From NCBI RefSeq assembly GCF_016806835.2, contig NZ_CP086111.1, forward strand, positions 2,429,001-2,493,000: a DNA stretch of 64,000 nt, read 5' to 3'. Position numbers and translations under genes: made by a program. The notes beneath the pieces were generated by a model. The model ran no database searches, was not told the DNA's origin, and saw nothing but the letters and a program-made list of their open reading frames with translations. Of the stretch, positions 54,079 to 62,885 are shown piece by piece; position 1 is the stretch's first letter, and each line of letters begins with the position of its first letter. Source of the stretch: Skermanella rosea (GTDB lineage Bacteria > Pseudomonadota > Alphaproteobacteria > Azospirillales > Azospirillaceae).

Positions 54079-57000
54079 GTGACACAACCCGCTCCGAGCG
54101 AGAACGCACTCGCTTACCGTCTGCGCCAGCAACGCCTGCTCGCCGATTTCGGTTTCCACGCGCTGCGCTGCCGTGACCTCGACGCCCTGCTCCAGCGCGC
54201 CACCGAGATGTGTGCCGAGGGCATGGCCACGCGCTTATGCAAGATCCTGGAGTGGCAGCCGGCGGAGGATCGGCTGCTGGTCCGGGCCGGGGTCGGATGG
54301 GCCGCGGGGCTGGTCGGCCACGCCATCGTCGGCGCGGACCTGGAGTCCCCCGCCGGTTTCGCGCTGAAAACCGGGACGCCCGTCATCTCCAACCATCTCG
54401 CGGGAGAGACCCGGTTCCGGACACCGCGGCTGCTGGCGGAACACGGCGTCCGGCGCGCGATCAACGTCGTCATCCGCGACGGCGTCGCCGAATGCCCGTT
54501 CGGCGTGCTGGAGGTGGACAGCCCGGACCCCGGCCATTTCGAGGAGGACGACATAGCCTTCATGCAGGGGTTCGCCAACCTGCTGGGCGTCGCGATCGAA
54601 CGGCAGAAGGCGGAGGACGGGCGGAACAGATCGCACGAGCACACGTTGGAGATCCTGGAAAGCATCAGCGATGCCTTCTACGCGGTCGACGGCGCGTGGC
54701 GGTTCACCTACGTCAACAGCAAGGCGGAAGAGTGGTGGGGGCGCCGGCGCGAGGACCTGATCGGCCGGGTGTACTGGGAGGAGTTCCCCCAGGCGGTCGG
54801 CAGCGAAGCCTACGACGCTCATCAGGAGGCCATGCGCCTGCGGCGGAAAGTCCGGTGCGAGACGATCTCGCCGATCCTTCGCCACTGGGTCGACATGGAC
54901 ATCCATCCGACCGCCACCGGTGGCCTGTCGGTGTATTTCCGCGACGTGACGGAGCGCCGCCGGACCCAGGAGGCCCTGCGGGAAAGCGAGGATCGCCTGC
55001 GTTTCGAGCGGGAGTTCCTGGATACCCTGATCCGGCGCGCTCCGGTCGGGATCTCCATCGCGAACGCTCCGGCCGGGGAGGTCGTCACGTTGAACGACAA
55101 GGCCAAGGAACTGATCGGCCACGACGTGCTCGGCAGCGGCCTGGAACGCTATTCGACTTACGGCGCCCTGCATCCCGACGGCAGGAACTATGAGGTCGAG
55201 GATTATCCCACCGTCCGGGCCCTGACGCGGGGCGAGTTCGTCGACCGCGAACCGATGATCTATCTGCTCGGCGGGCGGTCGGGGCACAAGCGCCGGCGTC
55301 TGCAGGTGAGCAGCACGCCGGTGCGCGGTGCCGACGGCGCCGTCGCCGCGGCCATCACCGTCCTGGTGGACGTGGAAGACCAGCACCGGCGGGCCGAGCA
55401 GCTCCAGGCGCTTGCCGACGCGTGGCTGGCCGTGACCGCGGCTCCCACGCTTGCCGCGACCCTGGCGGAGATCGCGGCGGCGGCCCGGGAGATCGCCGGC
55501 GTCGGCCAGGCCACGGTGAGCCTGACCGGGGAGGAGGGCCGGGACGAGGCTGCCGGCGCGCCGGCGCGGGATTCCAGGAGGCCGCTCCGGCTGGCCGGAT
55601 CGAAGCTGGCCATGCCGCTGGTATCCGGCCGAGGCCGCCGTCTCGGCATGGTCCAGGTGTCCGGCAGGCTGGACGGCGGGGCCTTCGGCGCGGACGACGA
55701 GGCGATGCTGGTCCAGCTCGCCCATCTCGCCTCCGCCGCCATCGAGCAGGCCCAGTCCGAGGAGGAACTGCGGCGCTTGAACGAGACGCTGGAGGAGCGC
55801 GTCGCCGAGCGGACGCGGGAGCGTGACCGGCTTTGGGAAGTGAGCGAGGATCTGCTCGTCGTGGCCGATTACGGCAGGCGGCTGCTTCGGGTCAGCCCGT
55901 CCTGGTCGCGGCTCCTAGGCCATGACGAGGCCGCGCTGTTGGCACGGCCCTACCCGGACATCATCCATCCCGATGACGTCGACGCCGTATCGGCGCACCT
56001 GGAGGCCTTGCGCTCCGGTCGCCAGCCCGTGCGGTTCGAGAACAGGATCAAGGCGGCCGACGGGTCCTGGAAATGGATCGCCTGGGTCCTCTCGGCCGAT
56101 CCCAACGGCGAGTATCTGCACGGCGTCGGCCGCGACGTGACCGCCGAGAAGGCCGCCACGGACGCCCTGCGGGTTGCCGAGGAACAGCTTCGCCAGGCGC
56201 AGAAGATGGAGGCGCTGGGTCAGCTCACCGGAGGGGTGGCCCACGACTTCAACAATCTCCTGCAGGGGATCGGCGGCAGCCTGGAGGCGGTGGAGCGGCG
56301 GCTGGAGGCCGGGCGGACGGACATCGGGCATTTCTGCCGCGCCGCCCGCCTGTCGGTCGACCGGGCGACGACGCTGACCCGGCGCCTGCTGGCGTTCTCC
56401 CGGCGGCAGCCGCTCAACCCCGAGGTCGTGGACCTGAATGCGCTGGTGACCGGCATGCGGGATCTGGTCCGGCGGTCGGTCGGCGAATCCGTGCGGGTCG
56501 AGACCGCCCTCGAGGAGCAGATCTGGTACGCCTGGGCCGACGCGAACCAGATCGAGAACGTCCTTCTCAACCTGGCGATCAATGCGCGCGACGCCATGCC
56601 GGACGGCGGGCTGCTGACGATCCGGACGGCGAACGCCTTCCTGGACGATGAGTCCTCGCCGGACGGAGCCGGGGTCCAGGCCGGGGACTATGTGATGCTG
56701 GCGGTCACGGACACCGGCAAGGGCATGCCGCCGGAAGTCCTGGCGCGCGCCTTCGAGCCATTCTTCACCACGAAACCGGTCGGCCAGGGTACCGGCCTCG
56801 GTCTCAGCCAGCTCTACGGCTTCGCCAGGCAATCGGGAGGGCATACCCGGATCGACAGCAGCGAGGGGCGGGGAACGAGCGTGAAGCTCTACCTGCCGCG
56901 CCATGGGGGCGTACCGGAGACGGAGGCGGAGCCCGTCGCGGAGCCCGCCTCGAGCCTGGAGACCCAGGGAACCATCCTCGTCGTGGAGGACGAGATGATC

Positions 57001-57330
57001 GTGTCCATGGTCCTGGTCGAAACCCTGGAGGAGCAGGGCTACACGGTGCTCGAAGCCGCCGAGGGGCAGTCCGCGCTTCGGATCCTGGAAGGTCCCGCTG
57101 CGATCGACCTGCTGGTCACCGACGTCGGGCTGCCGGGCATCAACGGACGGCAGCTCGCCGAGATGGCGAGGGTGCTGAGGCCGGCGCTGAAGGTGCTGTT
57201 CCTGACGGGCTATGCGCGCCCGGCAACCGATGGCGACGCCTTCTCGGGACCGGACACGGGGCTGATCAGCAAGCCGGTCGCGATGGACTCCTTCCTGGCC
57301 AAGGTCCGGTCCATGACGAAACGGGGCTGA
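54079..57330 (+). CDS. Hybrid histidine kinase with GAF and PAS domains and a receiver
   Basis: A 1083-residue cytoplasmic kinase. Order: GAF (about 15-175), PAS (about 195-305), PAS (about 310-450), a GAF-like region (about 455-580), PAS (about 595-710), then HisKA with phospho-His722 in [16 protein letters not shown], HATPase_c (about 775-940; [55 protein letters not shown]), and a receiver with D1015 in [15 protein letters not shown]. No signal peptide or TM segment is evident, so it senses a cytosolic signal. The start is GTG 54079, after an AGG at suitable spacing. No separate output gene follows. Confidence 0.93.
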   Translation: MTQPAPSENALAYRLRQQRLLADFGFHALRCRDLDALLQRATEMCAEGMATRLCKILEWQPAEDRLLVRAGVGWAAGLVGHAIVGADLESPAGFALKTGTPVISNHLAGETRFRTPRLLAEHGVRRAINVVIRDGVAECPFGVLEVDSPDPGHFEEDDIAFMQGFANLLGVAIERQKAEDGRNRSHEHTLEILESISDAFYAVDGAWRFTYVNSKAEEWWGRRREDLIGRVYWEEFPQAVGSEAYDAHQEAMRLRRKVRCETISPILRHWVDMDIHPTATGGLSVYFRDVTERRRTQEALRESEDRLRFEREFLDTLIRRAPVGISIANAPAGEVVTLNDKAKELIGHDVLGSGLERYSTYGALHPDGRNYEVEDYPTVRALTRGEFVDREPMIYLLGGRSGHKRRRLQVSSTPVRGADGAVAAAITVLVDVEDQHRRAEQLQALADAWLAVTAAPTLAATLAEIAAAAREIAGVGQATVSLTGEEGRDEAAGAPARDSRRPLRLAGSKLAMPLVSGRGRRLGMVQVSGRLDGGAFGADDEAMLVQLAHLASAAIEQAQSEEELRRLNETLEERVAERTRERDRLWEVSEDLLVVADYGRRLLRVSPSWSRLLGHDEAALLARPYPDIIHPDDVDAVSAHLEALRSGRQPVRFENRIKAADGSWKWIAWVLSADPNGEYLHGVGRDVTAEKAATDALRVAEEQLRQAQKMEALGQLTGGVAHDFNNLLQGIGGSLEAVERRLEAGRTDIGHFCRAARLSVDRATTLTRRLLAFSRRQPLNPEVVDLNALVTGMRDLVRRSVGESVRVETALEEQIWYAWADANQIENVLLNLAINARDAMPDGGLLTIRTANAFLDDESSPDGAGVQAGDYVMLAVTDTGKGMPPEVLARAFEPFFTTKPVGQGTGLGLSQLYGFARQSGGHTRIDSSEGRGTSVKLYLPRHGGVPETEAEPVAEPASSLETQGTILVVEDEMIVSMVLVETLEEQGYTVLEAAEGQSALRILEGPAAIDLLVTDVGLPGINGRQLAEMARVLRPALKVLFLTGYARPATDGDAFSGPDTGLISKPVAMDSFLAKVRSMTKRG

Positions 57331-57412
57331 GGGAAAATCGTCGCCGGGCATGTCGGCGCCACGCTCTCTCCCGCGTCCTTGGGGCGGTGAACACGGGCAG
57401 GGGAGAGCGGAG

Positions 57413-57859
57413 ATGACGGACCAAGGCAAAGATGATGATGATGCGATTCGCGGGGTGTTGCGCGATCGGGCGGGCGCGATCCGCGCCAAGGACGCCGGCG
57501 GGGCCCTCGCGGTTTTCGCGGCCGATGCCGTGACATTCGACTTGGCGCCTCCCCTGGCGAAGGCCGGTCCGGATGCGCTGGACTGGTCGGGCCTGGAGGA
57601 CTGGTTCGCGACCTGGCGCGGTCCGATCGGCTACGACCTCGCGGATTTCTCCGTGGCGGTGGACGGCGACCATGCCTGTTGTCACGGCTTCGTCCGGATC
57701 AGCGGTACCAAGGCGGATGGCGAGGAGGTTTCGGTCTGGGCAAGGCAGACCTTGTTCCTGCGGCGATTCACCTCTTCGTGGCTGATCGTCCACGAGCATA
57801 CATCGGTTCCGTTCCACATGGACGGCAGCTACAGGGCTGCCGTCGACCTGAAGCCCTGA
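57413..57859 (+). CDS. SnoaL/NTF2-like protein
   Basis: A 148-residue protein with the cone-shaped NTF2 fold seen in ketosteroid isomerases and SgcJ-like proteins: AIRGVLRDRAGAIRAKDAGGALAVFAADAVTFDLAPPL, GLEDWFATWRGPIGYDLADFSVAVDGDHACCHGFVRISG, then RQTLFLRRFTSSWLIVHEHTSVPF. It has no recognised catalytic triad. The start is ATG 57413 after GGGGAGAGCGGAG. It is followed after 17 bp by a VOC-family gene, so the two are probably co-expressed. Confidence 0.85.
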   Translation: MTDQGKDDDDAIRGVLRDRAGAIRAKDAGGALAVFAADAVTFDLAPPLAKAGPDALDWSGLEDWFATWRGPIGYDLADFSVAVDGDHACCHGFVRISGTKADGEEVSVWARQTLFLRRFTSSWLIVHEHTSVPFHMDGSYRAAVDLKP

Positions 57860-57876
57860 TCCGGGAGATTTCGACG

Positions 57877-58287
57877 ATGAGCGAAGCTGTTGCGAACGCA
57901 CCTGTCCTGGGAGGCGTGGTGCCGTATCTCATGGTCGACGGCGCGATCCGGGCGGCTGGGTTCTACGAACGGGCTTTCGGCGCGGTGGAGATCGCGCGCC
58001 AGCCGGCCGACGACCAGGGCCGGACGATGCATGTCCACCTGCATGTGAACGGCGGGTCCGTGATGCTGCACGATCCTTATCCGGAGTACGGCCAACCCCT
58101 GAAGGCACCCCAGGCCTTCACGCTGCACATGAAGGTCGACGATGTCGAGGCATGGTGGCGGCGGGCCGTCGATGCCGGGGCGGAAGTGGTGATGCCGCTG
58201 CAGGACATGTTCTGGGGGGATCGGTACGGGCAGCTCCGTGACCCGTTCGGCGTGATCTGGTCGCTCGGAGCGCCGATCCCGACCTGA
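57877..58287 (+). CDS. VOC-family protein (glyoxalase/PhnB-like)
   Basis: A 136-residue vicinal-oxygen-chelate protein. The start VVPYLMVDGAIRAAGFYERAFGAVEI and the central HVHLHVNGGSVMLHDPYPE are typical of PhnB/YjdN-like proteins, with RYGQLRDPFGVIWSLGAP near the C-terminus. A metal-dependent enzyme or a binding/resistance protein is possible. It follows the NTF2-like gene by 17 bp. Two strong hairpins follow it. Confidence 0.88.
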   Translation: MSEAVANAPVLGGVVPYLMVDGAIRAAGFYERAFGAVEIARQPADDQGRTMHVHLHVNGGSVMLHDPYPEYGQPLKAPQAFTLHMKVDDVEAWWRRAVDAGAEVVMPLQDMFWGDRYGQLRDPFGVIWSLGAPIPT

Positions 58288-58297
58288 GGGCCGCAAA

Positions 58298-58339
58298 CCG
58301 TTCGATTTGATCGAACGGAACAACTCATGCAATGAGTTG
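58298..58339 (+). repeat. Two tandem perfect inverted repeats before yeiH
   Basis: First: CCGTTCGAT (58298-58306), TTG, ATCGAACGG (58310-58318). Second: CAACTCAT (58321-58328), GCA, ATGAGTTG (58332-58339). Each has a 3-bp centre and they are only 2 bp apart. They end 53 bp before the yeiH start and begin 10 bp after the VOC stop. They may be a tandem operator or a terminator; no U-tract follows. Confidence 0.6.
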
Positions 58340-58392
58340 GATCGATCGATGCATGCCTGCGATCATGGGGCCGGACCAGAAGGAGCCGTCCC

Positions 58393-59448
58393 ATGAGCGC
58401 AGCGACACCGGCAACCTCTGTTCCGACCCTCGGGGGCGGAGCCCGGAGCGGACAAGGGCGGAATCCCGGCGTGTGGCCGGGCCTTTTACTGGCTGCGGCG
58501 GTCGCGCTGGCCGCCTTCGCCCTGGGCCGGGTCCCCGGCCTGACCGGGTTGAGCCCCCTGATACTCGCCATCGTGATCGGCATCGTGTTCCGCGCCGTGG
58601 CCGGGATGCCGGCCACGGCGCGGCCGGGCGTCGTCCTGTCGATGCGGGGCCTGCTCCGGCTCGCCATCGTCCTGCTCGGCCTTCAGCTGACGGCGGGGCA
58701 GGTGGCCGAGGTGGGGGTGGCCGGCATCGCGGTGATCGTGGCGACGGTCGCCTGCACCTTCGGGTTCACGGTCCTGCTGGGAAGACTCCTGGGCGTGGAG
58801 CGTGGACTGACCGAGCTGATCGCGGCCGGCACCTCGATCTGCGGGGCTTCCGCGGTGGCCGCCGCCAATACGGTGACGCGCGCGCGGGACGAGGACGTCG
58901 CCTACGCGGTCGCCTGCGTGACCCTGTTCGGCTCGGTCGCGATGGTCGTCTATCCCGTGCTGGCCGGACCGGCCGGCCTCGACCCGCATGCCTATGGGAT
59001 CTGGGCGGGAGCGTCGATCCACGAGGTGGCGCAGGTGGTCGCGGCCGCTTTCCAGGGCGGGAGCGAGGCCGGGGAGATCGGCAGCGTCGCGAAGCTGTCC
59101 CGCGTCATGATGCTGGCGCCGGTCGTGGTCGCCTTGAGCCTGCTGGCATCGAGCAGGGTGCGCCGTGGCGGCTATGCCCGTGGCCAGGGCCGCGCGCCGG
59201 TGCCGTGGTTCGTGCTGGGGTTCATCGGGATGGTCTGCGTCAACAGCGTCGTCGCGATCCCGGCGGAGGCGAAGGCGGCCGTCGCGGCGGCCACCACTTT
59301 CCTGCTGGCGCTGGCGCTGGCCGGCATGGGGCTGGAAACCGATCTGGCCAGGCTGCGTGCCAGGGGCCTCCGGCCACTGGTCCTGGGAGGTGCCGCCTCC
59401 CTTTTCATCGCCGGCTTCAGCCTGGGACTGATCAAGGCTTTCCTGTAA
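58393..59448 (+). CDS. yeiH: YeiH-family putative sulfate exporter
   Basis: A 351-residue membrane protein with about ten helices. Family motifs: [103 protein letters not shown], and [17 protein letters not shown]. The UPF0324/YeiH family is widespread; transport of sulfite/sulfate or taurine-derived sulfur is proposed for some members but is not proved in general. It is followed by a LysR gene, as in Escherichia coli where yeiE lies next to yeiH. Confidence 0.9.
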   Translation: MSAATPATSVPTLGGGARSGQGRNPGVWPGLLLAAAVALAAFALGRVPGLTGLSPLILAIVIGIVFRAVAGMPATARPGVVLSMRGLLRLAIVLLGLQLTAGQVAEVGVAGIAVIVATVACTFGFTVLLGRLLGVERGLTELIAAGTSICGASAVAAANTVTRARDEDVAYAVACVTLFGSVAMVVYPVLAGPAGLDPHAYGIWAGASIHEVAQVVAAAFQGGSEAGEIGSVAKLSRVMMLAPVVVALSLLASSRVRRGGYARGQGRAPVPWFVLGFIGMVCVNSVVAIPAEAKAAVAAATTFLLALALAGMGLETDLARLRARGLRPLVLGGAASLFIAGFSLGLIKAFL

Positions 59449-59458
59449 AGAAGCCGGC

Positions 59459-60364
59459 ATGACGCTGGAGCAGCTTCGCATCTTCGTCGCGGTCGCCGAA
59501 CGGGAGCACGTCACCCTGGGCGCGCGCGATCTCAACCTGACGCAGTCGGCGACCAGCGCCGCCATCGCGGCGCTGGAGGCGCGCTACGCGATCAAGCTTT
59601 TCGATCGGGTCGGGCGGCGGATCGCGCTGACGGAGACGGGGCGGATCTTCCTTGCCGAAGCGAAGGCGGTGCTGGCCCGTGCCTCGGCCGCGGAGACGGT
59701 TCTCGACGACCTTGCAGGGTTGAGGCGGGGTTCGCTCGGGCTCGCCGCGAGCCAGACCGTCGCGAATTACTGGCTGCCGCGCATCATCCACCAGTATCGC
59801 CGCCGCTATCCCGGCATAGCCCTGACATTGACGATCGGGAACACCGAGTTCGTGTCGGGCCTGGTCCACGGGGGAGCGGCGGACCTCGGCTTCACCGAGG
59901 GTGAGATAGACGACCCCGCCCTGACGATCCGTCCCGTCGCCGAAGACGAACTGGTGCTCGTCGTGGCGCCCGGTCATCCCTGGGCCGACCGGCGTCCGGA
60001 GCCGAGGGAGGATTTCCCGAGGGAGCCCTGGGTCTTCCGGGAACGCGGATCGGGAACCAGGTCGATCTTCGAGGCCACCCTGCCGGTCATGGGGGTCGAC
60101 CCGCGGACGCTTGAGATCCGCCTCGAGCTTCCGTCCAACGAAGCGGTACGCGCAGCGGTGGAGGCGGGCGCCGGTGCGACCGTGATTTCAAGGCTGGTTG
60201 CGGAAAGTTCCCTGAAGGCGGGAACGCTGGTCGGAGTCGACCTTGCCCTGCCGAAACGGCGCTTCTTCGCGATGAGGCATCGGGAACGTTATCTCACGCG
60301 GGCGGCACAGGAGTTCTGGCGGCTGGTCGCGGAAGAACCCGGACGGGAAGAATCGACCGGGTGA
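59459..60364 (+). CDS. LysR-family regulator, YeiE-like
   Basis: A 301-residue LysR-type regulator. HTH: LEQLRIFVAVAEREHVTLGARDLNLTQSATSAAIAALEARYAIKLFDRVG. The effector domain contains LAASQTVANYWLPRIIHQYRRRYP, SNEAVRAAVEAGAGATVISR and RGSGTRSIFEATL, typical of the CysB/CbbR subgroup that binds small anions or sulfur compounds. It starts 10 bp after yeiH and so is co-transcribed, rather than divergent as in E. coli. A GC-rich hairpin follows. Confidence 0.92.
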   Translation: MTLEQLRIFVAVAEREHVTLGARDLNLTQSATSAAIAALEARYAIKLFDRVGRRIALTETGRIFLAEAKAVLARASAAETVLDDLAGLRRGSLGLAASQTVANYWLPRIIHQYRRRYPGIALTLTIGNTEFVSGLVHGGAADLGFTEGEIDDPALTIRPVAEDELVLVVAPGHPWADRRPEPREDFPREPWVFRERGSGTRSIFEATLPVMGVDPRTLEIRLELPSNEAVRAAVEAGAGATVISRLVAESSLKAGTLVGVDLALPKRRFFAMRHRERYLTRAAQEFWRLVAEEPGREESTG

Positions 60365-60491
60365 TCTTTGTTGCGATCGTTGCGGCGGAACCGGTAGTCC
60401 GAACCGAATTACTTGGGAAGCCTGGAAAGCTCGGAATTAACCGCAAACAGACGCCCGGTCGGAACCGAGTTGGACAGATTCGCCGGTCGAC

Positions 60492-60531
60492 CCGCCCGGG
60501 TCACGGACGGTAGCTTCCGTGACCCGGGCGG
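60492..60531. terminator. Perfect 16-bp GC-rich hairpin between convergent genes
   Basis: CCGCCCGGGTCACGGA (60492-60507) and TCCGTGACCCGGGCGG (60516-60531) flank an 8-nt loop. It lies between the LysR stop (60364, +) and the small membrane protein stop (60570, -). There is no U-run, but the stem is exceptionally stable, so it probably ends or stabilises both transcripts. Confidence 0.7.
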
Positions 60532-60569
60532 ATCGTGCGCTCCGAAGCGTGGGTCGCGTCGACGTTCGT

Positions 60570-60662
60570 TCAGGCGAGGCCGACCAGCGAAAGAACCGCG
60601 ATCACGACGACAATCACGCCGATGATGTAGAAGATGTTCCGCCCCACTTTATTCTCCAACAT
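60570..60662 (-). CDS. Very small single-helix membrane protein
   Basis: A 30-residue frame from ATG 60662, whose core is NIFYIIGVIVVVIAVLSLVG: one TM helix after a short basic start, with Arg/Asn just inside. The GTG at 60647 lies 7 bp after GGAG and would give 25 residues beginning GRNIFYIIG. Comparable tiny membrane proteins are common in alphaproteobacteria, but I do not know a function. It is too short for usual gene callers. Confidence 0.55.
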   Translation of the reverse strand: MLENKVGRNIFYIIGVIVVVIAVLSLVGLA

Positions 60663-60783
60663 TGGTTTGTCGATGCACCTGAGAACGTCGCCGGGTCGCT
60701 GAAAGTTCCAACCTCCTCGCCGCACGATCGGGGAAGTTCCTCCCGGAAAGGGGGCTGAACAGCGCCCGATAGGAACATAGAGC

Positions 60784-60803
60784 GAACATCAGGCTTGATG
60801 TTC
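60784..60803 (+). repeat. Inverted repeat upstream of the 32-aa gene
   Basis: GAACATCA-ggct-TGATGTTC is a perfect 8-bp stem, 71 bp before the next small gene. A second, outer pair GGAACAT (60772-60778) and ATGTTCC (60798-60804) shares its right arm. It may be an operator or an RNA hairpin. Confidence 0.5.
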
Positions 60804-60874
60804 CGGAAGTGTTCTCATATCATTCCCTTGTCGCTCAGCCAGCACCTGATGGATCACCTGCAAGGGAGGATACG

Positions 60875-60973
60875 ATGTCGGTTCACAAATTTTTCGCCGA
60901 GTTCCTGGGCTTCGCCGGTCTGGTCACTTCATTGTACGGCTGGACGGTGGTCGGGCACGTGTTCGGGTTTTGA
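60875..60973 (+). CDS. Small protein, 32 aa, with strong ribosome site
   Basis: A 32-codon frame (MSVHKFFAEFLGFAGLVTSL, then YGWTVVGHVFGF). An AAGGGAGGA sequence lies at ideal spacing before the ATG. The peptide is amphipathic to hydrophobic and probably membrane-associated. It lies in a gene-poor, hairpin-rich stretch with its own upstream inverted repeat, and is a good candidate for a regulatory or stress small protein. Confidence 0.55.
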   Translation: MSVHKFFAEFLGFAGLVTSLYGWTVVGHVFGF

Positions 60974-61070
60974 ATATTTCGGGGCGGACCGGACCGGTTT
61001 GCGGCGCGTTTTTCGCGGATCGCGGTGAGGGCGGGTTTAACGCGGGGATTGCGATGGCGAACAACAAAAA

Positions 61071-61102
61071 GGCCGTTGTCAGGTAATCTCCTGACAACGG
61101 CC
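61071..61102 (-). terminator. Intrinsic terminator of the HTH/PA-rich gene
   Basis: GGCCGTTGTCAGG (61071-61083) and CCTGACAACGGCC (61090-61102) form a perfect 13-bp stem with a 6-nt loop. Read on the minus strand it is followed by TTTTTGTTGT, a full Rho-independent terminator 88 bp past the 299-aa gene stop. The plus-strand side has GATAAAAAC rather than a T-run. Confidence 0.88.
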
Positions 61103-61190
61103 GATAAAAACGCCCTTCACCTTGTGCGGCAACCTGCCGAGATCTTCGACTCGACATGAGAGGGAAAGTAACCCCCCTCCTTTTCAAACA

Positions 61191-62090
61191 TCAGCGCGGG
61201 CGGCGTGCCGCCCGATGCGCCGGGATCGGAATAGGACGGTTCACCTGCTCGTCGCGACGGCTCGCCGACATGTCGATCTCGATGCGTGCCAAGGCCTTGC
61301 GCAGTTCATGGACCGCATCGTGAAGGGTCTGGATGCTGCCCTCGCTGGGCGCCTGCTTCCATCCGCGGTAGGCCACCAGGCACGACCGGGCCGTGTCGCG
61401 GAGCCGCCCTTCGACGGCATCGACGGGAGGGGCCGGTTCCGGCCTGCCGGACGGGGAAGCGGTACGCGCCGTTTCACCGCCGGCGGCGGGCTGGGGCTGC
61501 GGAACGGCCGCCACGGGAGCGGGGCGGGGCTCGGCCGGAGCAGCAGCCGGCGCGGATTCCGCCGGACGGGCAGCCGATTGCGCGGAATTGCGGCCGATAT
61601 CGGACGCGCGCAGCTGGGTCCGGCCTTCCGGAGTGGCGCTGCGGCGCGGAGCCGGGCGGGGCTCCGCCGGGGGAGCCGGCGGTTCGACCGCGGGCTGCTC
61701 TTCCGTCGCGCCGGTTGCCGGGGCGGGTGCCGAATCGTCCACTTGTTGCGCTTCTTCCGGAGCGACATGCTGCTGGGGCTGAGCAGCCGCTTCGGGTTCC
61801 TGCGCCGGGGTGGCCTGATCCGTTTCCGCAGGGCTCGCCGTCTCGCTGGCACGGGGGGCCGCAGGTTCCATTCCGGACGCTTCGGCTTTGCGTACAATAT
61901 AGGAGATGGCGCTTGGAGTGCAGTCGAACTCGCGAGCAATCGCGGACAAAGTCGCGCCCGCCCGGTGCCGCTCCAAGATATGCGGCCATGCCGATTGTGG
62001 AATTCGGCCGCGCCGCTTGGGCGCCTCCGGCTCATTGCCGGCTTCAGCGCTCATGATATCGCTCGGTTGCCAGAGTGAAGATTGCGTCAT
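61191..62090 (-). CDS. HTH protein with long Pro/Ala-rich linker and helical C-terminus
   Basis: A 299-residue protein. Residues ~25-72 (PKRRGRIPQSAWPHILERHRAGATLSAIAREFDCTPSAISYIVRKAEASG) form an HTH like Hin-recombinase or GcrA-type domains. About 75-225 is a low-complexity Pro/Ala/Glu region, probably disordered. About 225-280 is a conserved helical segment (VEGRLRDTARSCLVAYRGWKQAPSEGSIQTLHDAVHELRKALARIEIDM), then a basic tail. Start at ATG 62090, with ATG 62054 also possible. DNA binding is likely; function unknown. Confidence 0.75.
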   Translation of the reverse strand: MTQSSLWQPSDIMSAEAGNEPEAPKRRGRIPQSAWPHILERHRAGATLSAIAREFDCTPSAISYIVRKAEASGMEPAAPRASETASPAETDQATPAQEPEAAAQPQQHVAPEEAQQVDDSAPAPATGATEEQPAVEPPAPPAEPRPAPRRSATPEGRTQLRASDIGRNSAQSAARPAESAPAAAPAEPRPAPVAAVPQPQPAAGGETARTASPSGRPEPAPPVDAVEGRLRDTARSCLVAYRGWKQAPSEGSIQTLHDAVHELRKALARIEIDMSASRRDEQVNRPIPIPAHRAARRPR

Positions 62091-62885
62091 TGGTTCGGTG
62101 ACTTTGCTCGGAGAAAATTGCGCAAACAGCGCGGCTTCCTCTCAGAGGGCAGCTACGTTTACGCATGACAGCGGTGGTGATGTGGTCTGTTGAGAACAAT
62201 ATTGGGTATTCGCGATCAAATTACCAGCACCGTTTTCACTCGTACAGGAGATTTGTCGGCGGAGGAGCGAATTTTTGCGCTGCCGCATCGCGGAGTTGGA
62301 GAAGTACCCGCCATTGAAGGAAGTCAAGATCGCGGTTTGTTAGCCTTTTCAAGCGCGAATCGGGCATTTCGGGGCAGGTGAAGGACCAGCGGAGGGCGTG
62401 CCGTACCGGGACGGCGGATGCCCGTCACGGAGCGTCGGGCTGACGATCGACGGCCGGCCGCCGCGCGAATCGGGTTGGCGTCGCGCCGACTACGAAAATT
62501 GTCTCTGCTTGTATCCGAAGAAGAGCTTATTCATTTATTGAAAAAGCCTTTTCATTGCAGCCTAAAGTAATAAAATATGGTTAACCGCTCGCGAAACTCT
62601 TGTTTCCGCAGATTTCCCGGAGCATGGCCCGGAGCATGGAAGGAGCCGGACCATGGAGACTGCGCAAAAATGTCCCGGTTCCGATACGGTCATGTCGTGG
62701 CGTTTATGCTTCCTTCGATACAATGACGCAACGAGCATCGGTGTTGCAGTGTTGAGTGACCGCATGGCACCGCGATGCTGCGCCCGGTTCCGGTGATGGT
62801 CGATGACTCCGTCGTTCCGGGCATTTCGCAGGCCGAGTTTCCGTCGCCGGGCTTCTATCGCCAAGTATCTTTCGGAGGACCGTTC
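62091..62885. other. Intergenic stretch with no convincing gene
   Basis: About 795 bp between the HTH gene and degP. I see no frame with good codon use. An AT-rich patch (62500-62580) contains TGAAAA-agcc-TTTTCA (62539-62554) and could be promoter DNA for degP. The 11-bp CCGGAGCATGG occurs twice in tandem near 62625-62640. A possible 47-codon frame after GGAGC (start near 62653) lacks homology signs. Confidence 0.5.

Noticed and set aside
58298-58339. CRISPR-like repeats before yeiH
   Set aside because: The two palindromes differ in sequence, occur once each and have no spacers.
62142-62327. Minus-strand 61-codon frame upstream of degP
   Set aside because: It has no ribosome site or conserved features, and composition is unlike the neighbouring genes.
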